This document shows, in pieces, positions 43,657 to 53,559 of a stretch of 64,000 nt of DNA (the first letter of the stretch is position 1; the number at the start of each line of letters is the position of its first letter). The notes under the pieces were generated by a model that ran no database searches, was not told where the DNA came from, and saw only the letters and a program-made list of their open reading frames with translations. The translations under genes were made by a program, and so were the position numbers. Source of the stretch: Leptobrachium leishanense. Taxonomy: Eukaryota > Chordata > Amphibia > Anura > Megophryidae. Where the stretch lies: assembly GCA_009667805.1 (NCBI GenBank), contig CM019063.1, positions 90,376,349 to 90,440,348 on the forward strand, given 5' to 3'.

Positions 43657-44379
43657 GGGCCCTATTACAATCTTCATGCAAACGTTTGCGCGTGCGGAAA
43701 AACACATTAACGCGAGGGGCAAAACCCTTTGCGTAGAACGTCGTATTACAATGTAAGCGCAACAAACGCGCGCACTCGTCTAACGCGGGTGGACCTGCGC
43801 GAGCGTACTGTACTGCGCGCGTCCTATACCTAACATTGTGAGCGCAAAATGCGTTTGTGCGCTGGTACATGGAAGGTTTTACAATCTATGCGCAGTTTGT
43901 AACGCACAGCCTTTGCGCGCATAATTTTAGCAACTCCTGAAAGCTGGTGTTAAAGGCAAATCTGATGGACCTGGCCGAAACCTAATACAGCAGCCCAAAA
44001 AAAAAAAACGCATCAAAGTATAGTTACACATTCTACACATACAAGCCAATAAATTTGAGAAGTTGTACGTGTTTTTTTTTCTGATACAGCATATATGCTC
44101 AGATTGACTCAGACAGGCGCAAAAACTTAACGTGAGACAATGGGTTCTTAATTCTGATTGGCTGAATCGCGTGAAAAAAACAGTCCGCACACTGATTTCT
44201 GCGAGCAACGTTAATGCGCGCGTTTTTGAGCTTCTGTTTTACGCGCGTTAAGTTTTTTGACGGATGAAAAAATGTGCGAGGATTGTAGCGTTGATTTACG
44301 CGCGTTAACATTTGACGCTACGCGCAAAATAATTCATACGTTTACTGTGCATTTTTGCATGAAGAATGTAATAGGGCCC
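43657..44379. mobile_element. MITE with GGGCCCTATTACA ends, 723 bp
   Basis: The left end GGGCCCTATTACAATCTTCA and the right end, inverted, GGGCCCTATTACATTCTTCA, both continue as TGCAAA. ATA flanks both sides (43654-43656, 44380-44382). The interior is rich in GCGCGTTAACG-type words in both orientations (CGCGCGTTAA, TTAACGCGCG), so it folds strongly. There is no coding sequence. Confidence 0.85.
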
Positions 44380-44382
44380 ATA

Positions 44383-45124
44383 GTGGGGGGTGTTTGCTAG
44401 AAAATGCAGCACAGTAGTATCTACCTTCTAGACCTCTACACTTCAGAATGCTTCAACATTTACCATACATAGTTTAATTGCTATAGTTTGTGTTTTTAAT
44501 TGCTGAGGAAATTATAATGGCCCTTTACCATTTTTGCAATATCAGTTATTGTGTTTATTATGCAAAAATTTAAAGTAAAGTATACAAATAAAGCAATTCC
44601 CTGCACAATGTGTAACTGATAAAATATATTTATTAATTAAAACAATAAAAATAAACACTAAAAATGATGCTTAAAAGCCTAGCATAAAATGAATAAAGAA
44701 AATCAATGATGATGCAATAAAAAGTGCATGCATGGAAATTAGACAATAAAGACAAAATAAAAACCTGTAAATATTAAGTGCTAGAAACATCAGATGGATA
44801 CAATGTGTGCAGGTACCATGCAGCTCTATACAGATATGGTAGTGCATCGAATCCCCAAAAAGGTCACACTTAAACGTAATGATGAATAAAGTTTACACAT
44901 TCAGAGCACATTTCGACACCTCTAAATATACACAATGGCAATGTTTAATAAGTGTAAGACAGGTCCTATAAAACAGGAAAAAGCTAATTGTGGTCAAGTG
45001 TGGTCTGCTGCCTACAGGTATTGTGCATAAATCTCAACAGAAATGCACTGATACAGTGTACAAAAATAAAGGGTCCTAGCGGCGCAGTAGGTTCAATCGA
45101 TTACTATCAACCTTAATTATAGCT
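44383..45124. other. Unassigned AT-rich sequence, possibly Penelope-derived
   Basis: Poly-A-rich words and CACATTTCGACACC near 44908 (inverse GGTGTCGAAATGTG) recall the hammerhead-like ends of Penelope-type elements. There is no coding sequence, and the assignment is weak. Confidence 0.3.
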
Positions 45125-45424
45125 TTAAATAGAAACATAGAAAATGTCGGCAGATAAGAACCTTTCGGCCCATCTAGTCTGCCCAATTACATGGATACTT
45201 TACCTGGATTTATCTTTTGTTTAGGATAGCCTTATGCCTATCCCATGCCTGCTTAAATTCAATTACTGTTTTGGCCTCTACCACTTCTACTGGAAGACTG
45301 TTCCATGTATCCACCACCCTCTCAGTAAAATAATGCTTCCTGATGTTACTTTTAAACCTTTGCCCCTCTAATCTAAGACTATGTCCTCTTGTTTTGCTAT
45401 TTTGTTTCCTTTTAAATATACTAT
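45125..45424 (-). mobile_element. CR1 LINE 3' fragment
   Basis: Nearly identical to 28062-28350, with the same 3' tail (TTTCTATGTTTCTA, CCGAAAGGTTCTTATCTGCC) and the C-terminal RT codons NSLPVEVVEAKTVIEFKQAW. It is 5' truncated at about 45424. Confidence 0.93.
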
Positions 45425-45790
45425 AGAAACATAGAATACATATGGTATTCAGATTGTATAATGCTCTAGTAATGAGTATCAAAAGCTCAAATCTCAATAC
45501 GGTGGCACAGGTAAAGTGCAATACAACACCTCAATTTTGGTGTATGATAAGGTGTACGATCATTATGAACCAACATAAAGAGAGTGCAAATAAGCGACTT
45601 TCATAAAGTGCGAGAATAAAGTGCCAGGAGTGAATCAATTCATATAGAAGTGCAACGTTCAACTTGCAGAGCAACTTGCATTCAGTGCAAAATTGAAAGA
45701 GCAAAGTGCAATCTTAAGAGCAATAGAGGCAGTATAAATACAAAATCCTTTAGTACTGTCCAGCCAACTGTGCAATGAGAGAAAAATATA

Positions 45791-45972
45791 CAGGGTTATT
45801 CAGAGAGAGGTGAAAACCTGGAGAATGACTGGAGAAGTGAAAATTCTAGGACAAAATAGCCGATTTGGAAAGTGAGATAAATGGGAGAATTTTTCTGGTT
45901 TGGCTATTTTGACCTCAAATTTTCAATTCTCCAGTCACTCTCGTGGTTTTCACCTCTCTCTGAATAACCCTG
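45791..45972. mobile_element. CAGGGTTATTCAG MITE, best copy
   Basis: Exactly 182 bp between TA dinucleotides (45789-45790, 45973-45974). The ends CAGGGTTATTCAGAGAGAGG match perfectly on both sides in inverse. TA duplication suggests a Tc1/mariner-type transposase acting in trans. Confidence 0.9.
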
Positions 45973-46590
45973 TATGTCCTATGAATATATCTTAAAATCA
46001 AGTCCTAAAAACAAAAAAGTGCACGTGCAAAAAGTGCATACAAAGGCCATAACAGCTGAATAAATAAATACGGTGTAAAAACTTGTAGCCAGGTAATGTT
46101 CTCTCTTTGTCCAGTAAGTGGATAGATTCCAGAGTCTGTTTGGCCCTTGGCTCTGGGTTGGAATGCCTCTAGCCAAATAGAGGGTGGCGTACCCCTTCTT
46201 TATATCGTCCACATCACCTCTAAAACAAAGCACAGAGAGAGACAGCGCTCTCATAGCGTAACGGAGTACAGCTATTATCCCGAAATGTAATAAAACTGGT
46301 TTTACTCACCGATGTTGGAGCCTTGTTTGCTTCAGGCTCGGCTTTCAGACATATGGTACTCCTTTAGTAGGTGAGTACCCGACTTCTCATGGTACCGCTC
46401 TTTCCTGGGTCCGTCCTCAGGTGTGAGTTTTAAATGAGGCCAGGGTTGGGGTCACCTGTCCACTTGTTCCTCTCCTTTTATATAAATGAAATGTTGGGGG
46501 ACGGAAAAAATAGGGCACAAAGCCTCATAAAGTATGCAAATTTATTATGAAAGTAGTAAAAAAACGCTTTTTAAAAAGGGGGGCTATAAA

Positions 46591-46635
46591 ACTGATACGC
46601 GTTTCGGCACTGCTCGTGCCTTCATTAGTCAGTGT
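46591..46635 (-). ncRNA. Hammerhead-like ribozyme motif
   Basis: On the minus strand: helix I 5' strand ACTGA, core CTAATGAA, helix II GGCAC-GAGCA-GTGCC (five perfect pairs), GAAAC core, a very short helix III (ACGCGT), the cleavage-type dinucleotide TA, and helix I 3' strand TCAGT. This is the type I minimal hammerhead known from Penelope-like elements. The core reads CTAATGA where CTGATGA is expected, so catalysis is probably lost. Confidence 0.6.
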
Positions 46636-46682
46636 AGAATTTTATGGTGCTAGCGTAACCAGTGATATGGTGATATGAGCAG

Positions 46683-46783
46683 TTGGTGCTAATTTAACCA
46701 GAGTTGTTGTAAACGTAACTCCATAGTCGATAATGGCTCTGGTAAGTTTACAACAGCTCTGGTTACATTAGCACCAACTATGG
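46683..46783. mobile_element. Snap-back MITE, copy 2
   Basis: GTTGGTGCTAATTTAACCAG pairs with CTGGTTACATTAGCACCAAC. It matches the copies at 10513 and 60054. Confidence 0.85.
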
Positions 46784-47029
46784 AATACAGTCCTATGTGT
46801 TTTATCCCTTTATATGCCCATATGACTTTTAGTTGTGACTGAGTCTTTCCCTTAACCCACTGTATCATGCTTCTTTTCCCTCTCCAGCTACCTACCTTGT
46901 CACCAGTGGCACTGTTAACTTTACAAAGTTAACAATATTTATCAATCGTACCTTTTAATTAAAAAAAAGCAATTTGAAGGTGCACGGTAGTAAAGTAATA
47001 TATAATAAATGGTGATGTTCCTCTCTACC
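46784..47029. other. Unassigned spacer
   Basis: A pyrimidine tract TCTTTTCCCTCTCCAG resembles a splice acceptor, but no coding exon follows. Otherwise featureless. Confidence 0.4.
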
Positions 47030-47786
47030 TGTCAAGGATCAGAAGGTGATCCAGCTTTGGAGGGTAGCAGCCCTGTTCAAAATGACCACTGGCAAGGAGG
47101 TCAAGATATAAATACCCTGAGCACAGTGGATGTGTTGCCAGGTATTAGTTCTTCCAAGTGTCTGTGAACCAGGAACAGTGAAAGTATAATGGAGGAATAT
47201 ATATATATATATATATATATAACAATTCTTACTGTCTCCTGAGATTGCAACTGTTGAGAATAGATGGTACACAATACCGCAGGCTTGATTGACAGTTGTG
47301 AAGGTAAGAGAGAGTGTCCAGCAAAACATAGGCAGAGTCGGGCAAACAAGATGGTCGAGAGGCAGACATTGTTGTTGGCAAGCAGATGGTCGAGAGGCAG
47401 TCAGCGTTCAGGCAATGTCGGAAGTAAAGCAACGTTTCAGCAACAAAAGGGTTCAATTCAAGAGGTAGTAGCTCAGGATTGTAAACACAATAAACGAGCG
47501 ATTACTTACCCTCCGTCGGCTTCTTTTATGGAGGGTTAATTGGGTGCAGGTGCCGGCGTCCTTCAAAATTCAGGGCACTACTTCCGGGGTCGCGTCATTG
47601 GGGTGCGACGCCAATCTCTGTAGTGTGCGCCGGGAGTGCCTTGTCTGTACAAGCATGCGCGGTTCAGTATGGCATTACAGCGTGGAACCAGAGGATGTTG
47701 ATTCCAGCACCGGTATCCATTATGGAAGGTCGTGTCGTGGCAGTACAGGTGGCACCAACTGAGGTCCCGGGCATAGTTATATGACA
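47030..47786 (-). repeat. Gypsy-2 3' LTR
   Basis: TGTCAAGGATC at 47030 and TTATATGACA at 47786 on the plus strand. It is the partner of 56354-57097, including GGCTTTGGAGG-like, TATAATGGAGGAATATATAT and TTATGGAGGGTTAATTGGGT phrases. A purine tract (GGTGGGGGTGCC on the minus strand) next to 47787 fits the polypurine primer. Confidence 0.88.
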
Positions 47787-47911
47787 GGCACCCCCACCAA
47801 AACGACCTCTCCGAGGGCTATCAGGATGGGCTAAATTAATTCTGCGCACTAGAGTAGAAGCACTGACCTCGGAGGCAAGTATCCAGGAATCTTCATCCAA
47901 CCCAAACCCTT
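47787..47911 (-). pseudogene. Gypsy-2 pol C-terminus (chromodomain end)
   Basis: Minus-strand FGLDEDSWILASEVSAS, LVRRINLAHPDSP: the second half of the chromodomain and the C-terminal tail of pol. Its first half is at 51692-51780, across the Ngaro insertion. Confidence 0.85.
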
Positions 47912-48245
47912 GACTGATTAAACCTGGGACCTTCCCCCAACCCATACCCTTAACTTATGAAGAAAAACACAACTTGTTCTTAACCTGGAAAGGGCATGGG
48001 CCACAGCTTTATTTATAGTTTAACAACACATATCCTGCAGTGCTTTCCCCATCCTCTGCTCTATTACCCTATGTAATAGGCAGTTTCACCAATAACCAAC
48101 CATGAGCTCGTCACCCCACCTGACCGAGATCAGGCGGGGCTTGTCTACCCAGGGCCACACCCGAAGGCTGCTTATCGAATATGAAAGCACCACTGCCCAG
48201 GAACCATGCCAATCTGAAGCTGTGACACGAAGAAGAAGTCTTCAA
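47912..48245 (-). repeat. Ngaro split direct repeat B2
   Basis: Starts GACTGATTAAACCTGGGACC at 47912 and aligns with B1 at 48452-48775 (shared AAGAAAAACACAACT, CCATGAGCTCGTCACCCC, GATCAGGCGGGGCTTGTC). Confidence 0.9.
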
Positions 48246-48282
48246 ACAGGGTGGGCGGGTGGGAATCTCTTTGATGTACACT

Positions 48283-48451
48283 TGACACTGGCAGGGAACA
48301 AAGAGAAAAAACACACCCACCACAGAAGCATATATACAGGTAAGAAACATTGTTGCAATCCCATGACCAATAGCTCAATAGTTCCTTTTCTGATCATCTG
48401 GCCCAGGCCATCAGTCATGTTCCCCCTTCCTAAAGAGTCCAGGGGATTCTT
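48283..48451 (-). repeat. Ngaro split direct repeat A2
   Basis: CTTGACACTGGCAGGGAACA to AGAGTCCAGGGGATTCTT, a near copy of A1 at 51521-51691. Confidence 0.9.
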
Positions 48452-48775
48452 GACTGATTAAACCTGGGACCTTCCCTAACCCATACCTTTAACTTATAAA
48501 GAAAAACACAACTCGTTCTTAAACTGGAAAGGACATGGGCCACAGCTTTATTTATAATTTAACAACACATATCCTGCAGTGCTTTCCCCATCCTCTGTCC
48601 TATTACCCTATGTAATAGGCACTTTCACCAATAACCAACCATGAGCTCGTCACCCCGCTTGACCGTGATCAGGCGGGGCTTGTCTCCCCAGGGCCACACC
48701 AGAAGACGGCTTATCCAATATGAAAGCAGCACTGTCCAGGAACCACGCCAACGCCAGGGGCACCATGGTCTCCTA
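48452..48775 (-). repeat. Ngaro split direct repeat B1
   Basis: Follows A2 directly with GACTGATTAAACCTGGGACC and leads into the coding region. The plus-strand order is B2, A2, B1, coding, A1. Confidence 0.9.
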
Positions 48776-49373
48776 ATGGCTGTCCCTGCGCCCCCCCGCA
48801 GACAGCGCCTCCTCAATCCCGGACACCAAACCTGTTAGAAAAATATCCAGGCCAATGTCCGTTAGATGGACCCCATCACCCCGGATCACATTCCTATTGT
48901 CCCCTTCCAATTCCGTGTGGCGAACTGAAGATCCTCCCAACTGACCAACAAATTTTGAGATTTCCCGATTGACTCTTCCTAGCTTTGTCAATAGCCCTTG
49001 GTCCTGCAATATCATCCCAACGAGGCCGAGCTATAATCTAGGACCAAACTAGAGACAATCCCCCAAAAGTAGCGAAGCAGCGGGCCAGATCAAGCTTCTT
49101 AGCTCGAATTAAGTCCACCAAGCTAAGAGCCCCTAAGTCTTTCCCCCCGGCGTGCACAACCAAAACCACATCCTTGGGAACCCTCCCAGCCAAAAGATCA
49201 CATTCTGCAGAAACCTGCGCCCAACGTGAACCCCGGAGCCAGCGAATCCTCACCACTTCTGCCAGGAAACCAAGATTCTTGCCATGTGGCTGATGCTCAG
49301 CCCGCTTTGCCGCCCAATGCACGAAAGAATGCCGCAGAATCCAGACCATCCTCGGGGTAGCACCTGAAATCAT
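48773..49373 (-). pseudogene. Ngaro SGNH-hydrolase-like ORF
   Basis: Two frames (49373-49038, 49015-48773) encode an SGNH/GDSL-like fold. MVWILRHSFVHWAAKRAE stands where relatives have a G-H-S nucleophile motif, VVLVVHAGGKDLG replaces the GGND block, and IRGDGVHLTDIGLDIFL holds the D-x-x-H block. The glycine before His-Ser reads Arg and the block-III Asn reads Lys, so activity is doubtful. A stop and shift near 49030 divides it. Such hydrolase domains are known in vertebrate Ngaro-type elements; their role is not settled. Confidence 0.78.
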
Positions 49374-50179
49374 AAAAGATTAGGTGGCACATAAGAGCAA
49401 AAGCGATCCAAACGCCATCTACCCAGCCTACGGATCATGCCGTCCAACGCGCTAGCACCTGCAGCCACCGTCGCCGCACCAATACGAAAGGAATGAGAGG
49501 CAAACAGCCCCGGGTCATAACCTAACACTTGAACACAACGCTTAAATATAGCAGAAAACTGGTACCTCAATAAAGGAACCCCCGTAAGGTGAATCAAAAA
49601 GGAGCCATTATACTCCGGACGAACTGCCAGATACTCACGTGTTAGGACCAAAGGACCCCCCACCCCCCCAATAGCATTCAACGTATTCAGAACCCCCCTA
49701 CCAGACTGGTCCGTTTTTGACCTAGCAATCAAAAACTTCACCTGAACGACGGACACCGTAACTTGTTCCAGGCGCAAGGTGGCATGCATCCTTGAGTTAG
49801 GAGCCACCAGCTGACCCACTCTTAGGGCACCATAGAAAGCGAAGGCAAAATCAACTTTAAGGAATTGAACCTCAAATTGGTCATGACAAACGATGAGTAA
49901 AGCATCCAACAGCTCCATAAACATGGGCCCGGAAACCAGACGCTGAACATCCGGCACTGCAGCACTCCGCCAACCCGAAACAATTCTACGTAGCAGGAAA
50001 TCTTTTCCAACATCTTCCCACCTCGCGAAGCGAGGGTCCAGAGCCACAGAGGAAATGGCATTGCAGTTGTCGCTGCTTCCACAGCCACCTGCCAAAAATG
50101 GTCCCACTGGTACCAGGAGAGAGAGCGTCAGCAACCACATTCTGCACACCCGGCACATGCCTAGCCCGCAGGCACACAT
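49370..50179 (-). pseudogene. Ngaro tyrosine recombinase
   Basis: The frame of 269 residues shows the tyrosine recombinase active site in order: FAFYGALRVGQLV (Arg about 120), IARSKTDQSGRG (Lys about 155), FASHSFRIGAATVAAGA (His 229, Arg 232) and LGRWRLDRFCSYVPP (Tyr 263). All expected catalytic residues are present. The true N-terminus lies upstream in another frame, where the RNase H end (ARHVPGVQNVVADALS) is found, so a shift near 50100 separates them. The enzyme would insert the circular DNA copy into the chromosome in place of an integrase. Confidence 0.92.
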
Positions 50180-51281
50180 TACGCTCGAGGCAGCGCAGCA
50201 CCAGGTGACGCAAAAGAGCCAAGACGGGAGGGGAACCGGACTATGAACGGTTCACCACATGTACATAACCTAGATTGTCTGTCCAGAACACCACCCGCCT
50301 ATTAGCCAAACGCTCTCCCCACAGTTCCAGGGCCACAATTAAAGGAAACAGTTCTAAAAATGTAAAATTGTGAACCAATTCAGAAGCGGCCCAGTGCGGG
50401 GGCCACGCCTGGGCACACCAGTCACCTTGAAAGTACACACCGAAGCCATGAGCCCCCAACGCATCAGCAAAAAGCTTGAGGGACTGATTGTCCACATCCG
50501 CCTCCTGCCAATATGTCAGCCCATTATACCGCAGCAAAAAGGTTTGCCATACCATGAGGTCCGCCTTCAATGAACTGGTCATGCGACCAAAGTGGTGAGG
50601 TGCCCTGGACAATCTGCGGCAGAAACCCCGTCCCATTGGCATCACCCGGCACGCAAATGCCAGGTGACCCAATAAAGACTGAAGATCAGAAACCCTCATC
50701 TTCGCAACTCCCCGAGCCCTCCACACCAAACACAACAGGGTCTGAACCTTCTGTACAGGTAAATGGAAAACATGGAGGACCGTATCAATCTCAATGCCCA
50801 AAAAGGCAAGTAATTGAACTGGGCCTTATCCTTGGCTAGAAGAACCCCGAATTCCCCCGCTACCTCACGAAAGACCTGCAGCAGTGCGTCGCAATCAACG
50901 GAATCCACCGGTCCCACAAATAGGAAGTCATCCAGCTAGTGAAGCACCGAATTCCGTCCAGCACACCGGCACACCACCCAATGTAAAAAAGAGGAAAATA
51001 GCTCAACATAATAGCAAGAAATCAAGCAGTCCATAGGAAGACACCGGTCATAATAGAACTCGACCACAGAACGAATACCCCAACAAGTGATAACAGTCAG
51101 GCCGAATCGGTAACAACCGAAAAGCCGATTCCACGTCTGCTTTGGCAAGCAAACAAGCTGGCCCTGCCTCCCGAACAATCTGCAATGCTTCATCGAAAGA
51201 AGAATAACGCACACGAAATCCCTCTTTTCCAATACCGTCATTAACAGAGAGACCGGCCGGGTAGGACAGATGGTGGATCAT
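50100..51281 (-). pseudogene. Ngaro/DIRS reverse transcriptase and RNase H
   Basis: Right to left, in three frames: MIHHLSYPAGLSVNDGI and CLLAKADVESAFRLLPI (first Asp region); YYDRCLPMDCLISCYYVELF; LDDFLFVGPVDSVD near 50917 (catalytic LDD, preceded by a stop near 50938); GIEIDTVLHVFHLPVQKVQT; LQSLLGHLAFACRVMPMGRG; then RNase H with LKLFADALGAHGFGVYF, FTDNLGYVHV-like WTDNLG and ARHVPGVQN. These are DIRS/Ngaro-type RT signatures and not Gypsy ones. Frameshifts near 50936, 50800 and 50240 inactivate it. Confidence 0.9.
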
Positions 51282-51528
51282 GCGGACTCAAACGAACTGG
51301 GGGCCTGGAGCGCCGCTCTCTCTGCCACTGGCGGGGCTCTTTAGCCTCTTCAGGAGACTGATCACGGGCCGGCACAAAGGCATCCTCCAGCAGATCTTGC
51401 AGAGTTGAACCCTGAGCAGCAGCATGCTCCCTCAGTTGCTCCAGCAAGCCAGCAAGCGAAGTAGAAGCCATTACAGCAAACAAATGCCGTCTTTTTCTTT
51501 TTCTCTCACTCAGGTAATCCCTTGACAC
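51241..51528 (-). pseudogene. Ngaro gag-like N-terminus
   Basis: MASTSLAGLLEQLREHAAAQ, then SPEEAKEPRQWQRERRSRPP. A start codon lies just inside A1. The frame runs straight over the RT start (PSVLPGRSL is the out-of-frame reading of HLSYPAGLS). The rest of gag and the front of RT are missing through an internal deletion. Confidence 0.6.
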
Positions 51529-51691
51529 TGGCAGGGAACAAAGAGAAAGTACACACCCACTACAGAAGCATATACACAGGTAAGAAACATTGTTGCAATC
51601 CCGTGACCAATAGCTCCACAGTTCCTTTTCTGATCATCCGGCCCAGGTCATCAGTCATGTTCCCCCTTCCTAAAGAGTCCAGGGGATTCTT
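51521..51691 (-). repeat. Ngaro terminal repeat A1
   Basis: The outer 5' repeat of the element, a near copy of A2 (CAGGTAAGAAACATTGTTGC, TCAGTCATGTTCCCCC). Confidence 0.9.
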
Positions 51692-53300
51692 TCCAGTGCA
51701 CCAGATATTCAAGGCGGTTTCTGTGTATCCGAGAATCCATAAGATCTTCGACTCCATATAGATCTTCGTCTTCCGGTGATATAGAACATGGACAGGGGGA
51801 TGTTCTGTAAAGAAAAGGATCGTCAGTAGCCGGTCGTAATAATGAAACATGAAAGACTTGATGAATTCTATATGAATCTGGGAGAGAAAACTGAACTGCG
51901 ACCGGGGAGACAATTTTTGTTATCAAGAATGGACCGATATATTTGGGTCTTAATTTCCGTGAAGTGCATTGTGTCTTGAGATTTCTTGTGGATAGCCACA
52001 CTTTATCTCCCGGGATGTATGAAGGAGCAACTGTTCTCCCGTCTATCGGCATAAGTTTTATATCGGAATTGTGCACGTACAGTAGAAGATTATCACGGAT
52101 AATTTTATATGTTTGTAGAATGTTTTTTAATCTTTGATCCATAGTGGGGGTGTTGCTAGTAATAGGAGAGCCAGGGAGCATTACAGGATGTCTTCCGTAA
52201 TTGATGAAGAAAGGAGAATGAGTTGTAGACGTTTGTTTCTGATTATTGTATACGAATTCTGCTATCGGAATATATTGAAACCAGTCATCTTGTAGATGAG
52301 TTATATGACATCTTAAATACTGTTCAAGAATTCCATTGATACGTTCAGTTTGGCTGTTGGTTTGGGGGTGGAACGCTGTGGATAGTATGTTATGGACATG
52401 TAAACCTTTGCAGAATGCCGACCAGAAGCAAGAGGTGAATTGGGTACCTCTATCCGCAGTTATACTTTCAGGAATTCCATGTATTCCATTCCATGTTTGA
52501 TTAACAATGTTGCAGTGTCAGACTCCGTGGAAAGAGATTTACTGGGAATGAAATGAGCAATTTTTGAAAATCTGTCGACGACCACCATTAGCGTATTATG
52601 GCCGGAGGATTTCGAGAGGTCAGTAATGAAGTCGATACATATATCTTTCTATGGAAGAAAGAAACAGTGAAGCGCCTTCAGGAAGAAGGATTAAACGTAC
52701 ACGCTACACATTGAATGTGGGGGTTCTCCTAAAAACCTGGAAACATATATTGTGGATAGTCAATGGAGCGCCAGCGAACTGGATGTACGGTCAATCATTA
52801 CACATGTCCAATAAACGTCTTCTAATCCGTTCAGAAGAAACTCCTATTCCAGATAAGAAGAAATTGCTGCAAAGAAGAGGAGGCAAGATAGCGCAGTATG
52901 TAAGGTTGGGCTCAACAGAATGTGAGTAGGACTACAACCGCTTTGCTTTCCTTTTATGGTGAATCGACATACTGCGCTATCTTGCCTCCTCTTCTTTGCA
53001 GCAATTTCTTCTTATCTGGAATAGGAGTTTCTTCTGAACGGATTAGAAGACGTTTATTGGACATGTGTAATGATTGACCGTACATCCAGTTCGCTGGCGC
53101 TCCATTGACTATCCACAATATCTTTCTATGGACTCTAAGGGACTGGTAGGGGTTGTAATAATCCTTGAGGTAGAGTGTGAGGAGTTTTAGCGCGAATACA
53201 AATAGGACAATGAACCACATATTTCTTAATGTCGTTATTCATACCTGGCCACCAGAAGGTTCTTCTTATCATTTCGATAGTCTTGTGAACGCCCCCATGG
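51692..53300 (-). pseudogene. Gypsy-2 integrase and chromodomain start
   Basis: Right to left: zinc-binding region (MIRRTFWWPGMNND, CPICIRAKTPHTLPQGLLQP); catalytic core start (DICIDFITDL, interrupted by a palindrome at 52656-53117) and VVVDRFSKIAHFIP; core with IRERIN-type pieces (HPQTNSQTERIN region near 52330); then the C-terminal part (YIPGDKVWLSTRN, KLRPKYIGPFLITKI, YRIHQVFHVSLLRP). The first half of the chromodomain follows (YGVEDLMDSRIHRNRLEYLV, HWK), cut at 51691 by Ngaro. Several stops occur between 52190 and 52640. Confidence 0.85.
52656..53117. mobile_element. Insert with 154-bp-arm palindrome and 15-bp TSD
   Basis: ATATCTTTCTATGGA stands on both sides (52641-52655, 53118-53132), an exact 15-bp duplication within integrase codons. 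Arms 52748-52901 and 52967-53121 are practically perfect reverse complements around a 65-base spacer. The unpaired left part (52656-52747) reads ETVKRLQEEGLNVHAT in one frame, faintly like a transposase HTH. I do not recognise the family. Identical open frames on both strands are a result of the palindrome. Confidence 0.8.
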
Positions 53301-53559
53301 CCTCCTATGGTTGTATCGTGATAGTATTGTAATACCGGTAGTCGTGCTTCTTGAGGTACAACATAACGATCAGATCTAAGGAAGAATCCATCTTCTCCTG
53401 TAGCGGAATATCAGAAATTTTGCTATTTATTGTATGATTATACATTTTAATGGTATCCCATAATGAAGGTTAGATTGTAGCAAAACAAGACTTGGGTAAT
53501 ATGTTTTCTTTTGTAGAAAATCGTTTCTGCAGTGGGCATTCTGGAGAGGGCATCCGCTT

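Larger units (their letters stand above)
45425..46680. other. Possible Penelope-like non-coding sequence
   Basis: There are two clues: a hammerhead-like motif at 46591-46635, and dense AAAGTGC-type words as in other Penelope-related tracts. A mariner-type MITE is inserted at 45791-45972. A coding region was not found, so it would be a non-autonomous or solo end. Confidence 0.4.
47912..51691 (-). mobile_element. Ngaro/DIRS-type tyrosine-recombinase retrotransposon
   Basis: Inserted in the Gypsy-2 chromodomain codons. It encodes, right to left, a short gag-like start, RT, RNase H, a tyrosine recombinase and an SGNH-hydrolase-like frame. Its repeats are split: A1 at the right end, then B1, A2, B2 at the left. 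CTT stands at both junctions (47909-47911, 51689-51691) and at the A2/B1 join (48449-48451). There is no integrase and no classic target duplication, as expected for recombinase-mediated insertion of a circle. Confidence 0.9.

Noticed and set aside
46834..47029. Host exon after the TCTTTTCCCTCTCCAG acceptor-like tract
   Set aside because: No coding frame or donor follows, and the sequence has no conserved pattern.
52651..53220. Two near-identical 88-92-residue proteins on opposite strands
   Set aside because: They are the same arm of a palindrome read twice; no domain recognised.
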